Shown: one piece after another, positions 6,411 through 9,370 of the stretch
How positions within the stretch are numbered: the first letter of the stretch is position 1
Layout of the letters: each line of letters begins with the position of its first letter
Assembly: GCA_023380675.1 (NCBI GenBank)
Contig: JAMCRS010000148.1
Span: 1 to 9,370, forward strand
DNA length: 9,370 nt
From: Chloroflexota bacterium
GTDB taxonomy: Bacteria > Chloroflexota > Anaerolineae > UBA4142
Direction: 5' to 3'
Notes under the pieces: generated by a model
The model's database searches: none
Told to the model about the DNA's origin: nothing
What the model saw: the letters and a program-made list of their open reading frames with translations, nothing else
Program-made: the position numbers and the translations under genes

Positions 6411-7904
6411 TCAGTCGTCGAGCGTGGAATGGAAGAGGTCGACGCGCCCGGCCCACTCGGCTGGCGCGCCGCAGCAGCCGAGCATGAGCCCGACGCGCGA
6501 GTCCAGGCGTGCCCGCAGATCGGCGTAGACCCGCTCGACGTGCTCGGGCGAGGACGCGCTGAGCTGGCAGCCCGGGAAAAAAACGTACTCGCTCGCCGCT
6601 GCGCCGGGCGCGTGGCGCGTGAGCGCAAAATGGGCACCGTTGCTGAATTCCATGTCCCGCAGAGCGAAATCGTGGGCGGACGCCGGCATCCGGTTCTGCC
6701 GGACCATTTCGACCCGGGCGTCCCGGGCGACCGCGCCCATATCCAGGTCTTCCGGGCACACCTCGGCGCACAGCCCGCACAAGCTGCACGAGTTGATGAA
6801 CTGATTGGCGAGCCGCGTCCCTTTGACGATGGAGAGATTGTTGTAGATCTCGCGGACGTATTTGCGCGGGTAGCGCTCGTAGCGGCGCAAATACTCGCAC
6901 ACCTTGACGCATTCCATGCACTCGCACAAGAGGCAGCGCTGCGCCTCCTCGATCGCCTCGTGCCGCTCGTAGCCGTCGACCGGGTCGTCCATCTCGACCA
7001 TCGGCGCCGGAGGCCTGGCATGCGCATCGGTGTACAGCCGGGTGACGTACGGTCCCTCGTTGATTCGCGACGCCGTCTGCGAGACCCGCTGCAGGTACCG
7101 ATCGATCGAAATACCGGCCCGGCGCCCGTCGGAAATGGAGGTAATGGCCGAACGAAAATCGATGCTCCACAAGAGGCCGCCGCCGGCGTAAACCCCTTCG
7201 AGGCTGGTCGCAAGCGTGACCGGGTCGATCTTGATCTTGCCCTGGGAGTCGCGTTCCACTTCGAACGAGTCGTCCGTGTGAGCACCAAACGCGAGAAAGA
7301 CGGCGTCGAATTCGGCGCGGAGCGCGGCCAGCTTGGGCGAGCGGCCGTTCAGGCCGAGACGATTCACCGGCGTGTCGTAGCGGACCTCGACGCCGAGCCG
7401 GGTCACGTTTTCCACGTCGGCCAGGATCACGTCCGCGGGGAGCTCCTCGCGCGACGTTTTCCAAAGGTTGCCGCCGAGTCGATCGCCGGCCTCGAGTATG
7501 ACGACGCGATACCCCTTGCGCGCGAGATCGTACGCGGCCGTCATGCCACTGATTCCGCCCCCGACGACGGCGACGCGCTGATCGCGCGGCGGCAGGGGCC
7601 GCGGCCTCGTCGCGAGGGCGCCCCCATAGTTCACGCATGCGCGCTCGAGCGCGTTCACGGCGATGCTGCCGCCGGCTTCGTTACGCTTGCACGCGCTCTG
7701 GCAGGGGCTGTCGCAGACCCGGCTGATGATACCTGGAAAGGGGAGCGGCTTGGAGAGGATCGCGAGCGCGGCGGAGAAATCGCCCCGGCCGATCTCGCGC
7801 GCAATCGCCCGCACGTCGACGTGGATCGGACACGCGGCCTGACACGCCGGCGCGCACTCTTGAATACACCGGTCTTCCAGCGCCCGCAGTTCATTCTGTT
7901 CCAT
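6411..7904 (-). CDS. FAD-dependent NAD(P)-disulfide oxidoreductase/iron-sulfur dicluster protein, 5' part up to in-frame TGA
   Basis: The first 497 residues of a larger redox protein. Residues 10-90 form a GltD/DPYD-like iron-sulfur domain (Cys13, 17, 21, 25, 64, 68, 72). VAVVGGGISG at 111-120 binds the FAD dinucleotide, with Glu138 at the end of the second strand. GVYAGGGLLW at 237-246 is the second FAD contact region of the fold. Two cluster motifs follow: Cys324/327/329/332/336, and the classic CxxCxxCxxxC at Cys373/376/379/383. Then comes the first CCG element, FFPGC (Cys446) and LGCCGAP (Cys477-478). Related proteins, annotated as pyridine nucleotide-disulfide oxidoreductase/dicluster-binding proteins, are encoded beside Mop-type aldehyde oxidoreductases and probably pass their electrons on. 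The ATG at 7902-7904 has AAAGG nine bases upstream and overlaps the DUF364 gene by 14 bases. The frame stops at TGA although homology continues, so the product is truncated or recoded. Confidence 0.85.
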   Translation of the reverse strand: MEQNELRALEDRCIQECAPACQAACPIHVDVRAIAREIGRGDFSAALAILSKPLPFPGIISRVCDSPCQSACKRNEAGGSIAVNALERACVNYGGALATRPRPLPPRDQRVAVVGGGISGMTAAYDLARKGYRVVILEAGDRLGGNLWKTSREELPADVILADVENVTRLGVEVRYDTPVNRLGLNGRSPKLAALRAEFDAVFLAFGAHTDDSFEVERDSQGKIKIDPVTLATSLEGVYAGGGLLWSIDFRSAITSISDGRRAGISIDRYLQRVSQTASRINEGPYVTRLYTDAHARPPAPMVEMDDPVDGYERHEAIEEAQRCLLCECMECVKVCEYLRRYERYPRKYVREIYNNLSIVKGTRLANQFINSCSLCGLCAEVCPEDLDMGAVARDARVEMVRQNRMPASAHDFALRDMEFSNGAHFALTRHAPGAAASEYVFFPGCQLSASSPEHVERVYADLRARLDSRVGLMLGCCGAPAEWAGRVDLFHSTLDD

Positions 7905-8649
7905 GCCGATTGCCTTTACGCATCGTCAAGCGCCGCACGCCAGGAGCGCCGTGCAGCGATGACCCCTGTCCGACGCGGCACAGGACGCCCTCCGCGTCCT
8001 CGACGAGAGCGCCTCCGAGCACGTCGATATTGTAGTCGAACAGGACGGGGCTGAGCGGGGTGCTCGGGCCCAGCATGACGACGCGTGCTCGCGGCGGAAA
8101 CTGCGCGGCCAGCTCTTCGAACGTGCCGTTCATCAGCGTGTTCGCCGTCAGGCCGATCACGTCTGCCTGGGGGATCAACTCGGCGGCTCGCGCCGCCGGC
8201 GTATCGCCGTCCGAGGGATGCAGCTCGAGCACCCACACCTTCGCCGCGACCTGACGCAGCAGATCGCCGAAGGGAAAGTGCCCGATCATGACGACCTTGG
8301 CGCCGCGCCCGTGCTCCAGCAGGTACTCGCGCGCGTTCATCTCGACCCCGGCGGCTCGGTCGATCGGGAGCAGCGCGTTGAGTGCCGCGAGGCCGATGCT
8401 CGCTTCGACTGGATGGCTCGAGCGGAGCATCGCCGCGAGCTCCTGCGCGGAGCGCTCCTGCAGTTGGCCGGCCCCGGTCACGTCGCTGGCAAAGCAACAG
8501 GACGCATCGGCTTGCGTCGACGCGAGCCCGAGACGCGGCCCGCGCACCGCGGTCCAGAACAGCCCGACGCGCACATCTTCGACCGGCGCGTCGGGCGCGT
8601 TGCACACCGTAGCGAGCAGATCTTCGATTACGTTCACATTGACGTTCAC
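7891..8649 (-). CDS. DUF4213/DUF364 protein, putative heavy-metal chelation, Rossmann-like
   Basis: A 252-residue protein, full length for the family. Residues 5-90 match DUF4213 (enolase-N-like), with VEDVRVGLFWTAV and ASIGLAALNALL. Residues 95-235 match DUF364, with VVMIGHFPFGDLL at 119-131, LELHPSDGDTPA at 141-152, ADVIGLTANTLMNGTFEELL-type sequence at 162-180, and VVMLGPSTPLSPVLF at 190-204. The family is described as putatively metal-chelating on structural grounds, and no reaction has been proven as far as I know. Two GTG starts lie four codons apart (8647-8649 and 8635-8637), created by a 12-bp tandem duplication; neither has a clear ribosome binding site. It sits 48 bases after the aldehyde oxidoreductase and overlaps the flavoprotein by 14 bases, which suggests a role in maturing or serving that enzyme. 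It appears intact, unlike both neighbours. Confidence 0.87.
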   Translation of the reverse strand: MNVNVNVIEDLLATVCNAPDAPVEDVRVGLFWTAVRGPRLGLASTQADASCCFASDVTGAGQLQERSAQELAAMLRSSHPVEASIGLAALNALLPIDRAAGVEMNAREYLLEHGRGAKVVMIGHFPFGDLLRQVAAKVWVLELHPSDGDTPAARAAELIPQADVIGLTANTLMNGTFEELAAQFPPRARVVMLGPSTPLSPVLFDYNIDVLGGALVEDAEGVLCRVGQGSSLHGAPGVRRLTMRKGNRHGTE

Positions 8650-8653
8650 ATTG
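8630..8653. repeat. 12-bp exact tandem duplication at the DUF364 start
   Basis: ACGTTCACATTG occurs twice head to tail (8630-8641 and 8642-8653). On the coding strand it gives the repeated Asn-Val residues of MNVNVNV and two candidate GTG start codons. A replication-slippage duplication is the simple explanation. Confidence 0.85.
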
Positions 8654-8661
8654 GGCTGCGC

Positions 8662-8685
8662 GAGACGGGCAAGGCTGCCCGTCCC
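8662..8685. repeat. Palindromic element between aldehyde oxidoreductase and DUF364 genes
   Basis: ACGGGCA and TGCCCGT pair across a four-base loop. On the minus-strand RNA the stem reaches ten pairs with one G-U. The core resembles short palindromes found dispersed in some GC-rich soil bacteria. No T tract follows, so an RNA-processing or attenuation site, or a dispersed repeat, is more likely than a terminator. Confidence 0.5.
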
Positions 8686-8697
8686 ACGCAGGCTGAA

Positions 8698-9363
8698 TCA
8701 AGCGTGTACAGGCGTCCCCTTCGCGGCCGCTTCCTTGAGTCCCTCCAGCACCTTTTCGGGCCGTGCGGGCAGGTGGGTGATGCGAACGCCGGTCGCGTTG
8801 TTGATCGCGTTGATGACGGCGACGTGCGGCGAGGTCAGCGGGAGCTCGCCGACGCCGGCGGCGCCGAACGGTCCGTTCTCACGCGGGTTCTCAAAGTAGT
8901 GGATGTCGAGCTTGTCCGGGATGTCCGCGGCGAACGGGACGCCGGCTCCCAGCATGGTCGAGTGCTTTTGGATGTCCTCAAAGTCCTCGGACAATGCCAG
9001 GCCGATTCCCTGGGCCACCCCACCGTAGATCTGGCCGTCCACGACGAGCCGGTTGTTGATCTTGCCAACGTCCGCCATGACCGTCATGCCGTCGACTGTC
9101 GTCTTGCCGGTCTTGAGGTTGACGGCGACCTCCGCCATAAAGAGGCCGTACATGTAGATGGCAAAGGGACGGCCTTGACCGTTCGCATCGCAGTTCGAGT
9201 TCATGCTCGCGGTCCAGTTGCCCACGTACTTGAGCGGGATGTTCGCGGCAACCATTTCGTCGTAGGTGCGGAATTTTCCGTCCGGCTTGCGCATGGCGGT
9301 AATTAACTGTTCGCAGCCGTTCTTGATGGCGTTGCCTCCCACGACCTGGCTGCGGCTCCCACC
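8698..9363 (-). CDS. Molybdopterin aldehyde oxidoreductase (Mop/xanthine oxidase family), C-terminal fragment
   Basis: The C-terminal part of a large-subunit molybdenum hydroxylase that oxidises aldehydes at a Mo-molybdopterin centre. From the right edge the frame reads GGSRSQVVGGNAI (cofactor-binding loop), then QGRPFAIYMYGLFMAEVAV, ADVGKINNRLVVDGQIYGGVAQGIGLALSEDFEDI, and the signature GPFGAAGVGELPLTSP, whose Glu (codon 8845-8847) is the catalytic base in the family. The ending ATGVRITHLPARPEKVLEGLK is very close, as I recall it, to Desulfovibrio gigas aldehyde oxidoreductase. The coding frame enters from beyond the window. The GTG at 9342 is not a real start, because conserved residues lie upstream of it. 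An in-frame TAG at 9364-9366 sits directly before GGSRSQ, where relatives have a small residue, so the gene is interrupted or the sequence has an error. It is the first visible gene of the redox operon and ends with TGA. Confidence 0.88.
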   Translation of the reverse strand, partial: GGSRSQVVGGNAIKNGCEQLITAMRKPDGKFRTYDEMVAANIPLKYVGNWTASMNSNCDANGQGRPFAIYMYGLFMAEVAVNLKTGKTTVDGMTVMADVGKINNRLVVDGQIYGGVAQGIGLALSEDFEDIQKHSTMLGAGVPFAADIPDKLDIHYFENPRENGPFGAAGVGELPLTSPHVAVINAINNATGVRITHLPARPEKVLEGLKEAAAKGTPVHA

Positions 9364-9370
9364 CTAAGGT

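Noticed and set aside
6360..6413. Selenocysteine codon with SECIS element at the TGA
   Set aside because: A fold exists, but GC-rich sequence folds easily. The apical loop lacks the early G, the residue is not at a known Cys site, and two other lesions in the operon favour decay. Kept only as an alternative.
6325..7638. 437-codon open frame on the minus strand in another phase
   Set aside because: It is a frame-shifted shadow of the flavoprotein with very high Arg content and no motifs.
6399..8054. 551-codon open frame on the plus strand
   Set aside because: It is antisense to the flavoprotein, low in hydrophobic structure and rich in Arg and Ala, as expected for a GC-rich mirror frame. The minus-strand reading has clear motifs.
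8218..9306. 362-codon open frame on the plus strand
   Set aside because: It is antisense to the DUF364 and aldehyde oxidoreductase genes and has no recognisable domain.

Overview
The window is GC-rich bacterial DNA with every supported gene on the minus strand, so transcription runs from right to left. The standard genetic code fits: TGA and TAG both end intact genes here. No ribosomal RNA, tRNA, CRISPR array or insertion sequence was seen, so the taxon cannot be fixed. The set GPDPase-type membrane protein, DUF4129 and DUF4350 is typical of Chloroflexota, Actinobacteria-like and related soil or subsurface lineages. The right-hand molybdenum hydroxylase genes resemble those of anaerobes such as Desulfovibrio. 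A metagenomic origin is likely but is inference.

Right part (9370 to about 5756): a tight redox operon. It starts with the C-terminal third of a molybdopterin aldehyde oxidoreductase (Mop/xanthine oxidase family), which continues past the window edge. Next comes an intact DUF4213/DUF364 protein (putative metal-chelating, Rossmann-like). It overlaps by 14 bases a large FAD and iron-sulfur oxidoreductase: GltD-like N-terminus, two ferredoxin-type clusters and CCG (heterodisulfide-reductase-like) repeats. Three lesions are visible in this operon: an in-frame TAG in the aldehyde oxidoreductase (9364-9366), an in-frame TGA in the middle of the flavoprotein (6411-6413) with homology continuing in the same frame on both sides, and a +1 frameshift plus loss of the 3' end of the flavoprotein near 5786. 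Gene decay is the simplest reading. Recoding or assembly error must be excluded.

Middle part (5672 to 4108): three small independent genes. These are an SRPBCC/polyketide-cyclase-like protein with a strong ribosome binding site and a promoter inside the decayed flavoprotein tail, a minimal AraC-type regulator made only of the DNA-binding domain, and a VOC (glyoxalase/bleomycin-resistance) protein. A perfect 14-bp inverted repeat follows the VOC gene.

Left part (3788 to 1): a proline-iminopeptidase-like alpha/beta hydrolase with a perfect -10 box, then a separate operon of a multi-pass membrane protein, a DUF4129 protein and the start of a DUF4350 protein. The first two overlap by ATGA and the third starts three bases after the second. 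In other genomes these families accompany MoxR ATPase and DUF58 genes, which would lie beyond the left edge.
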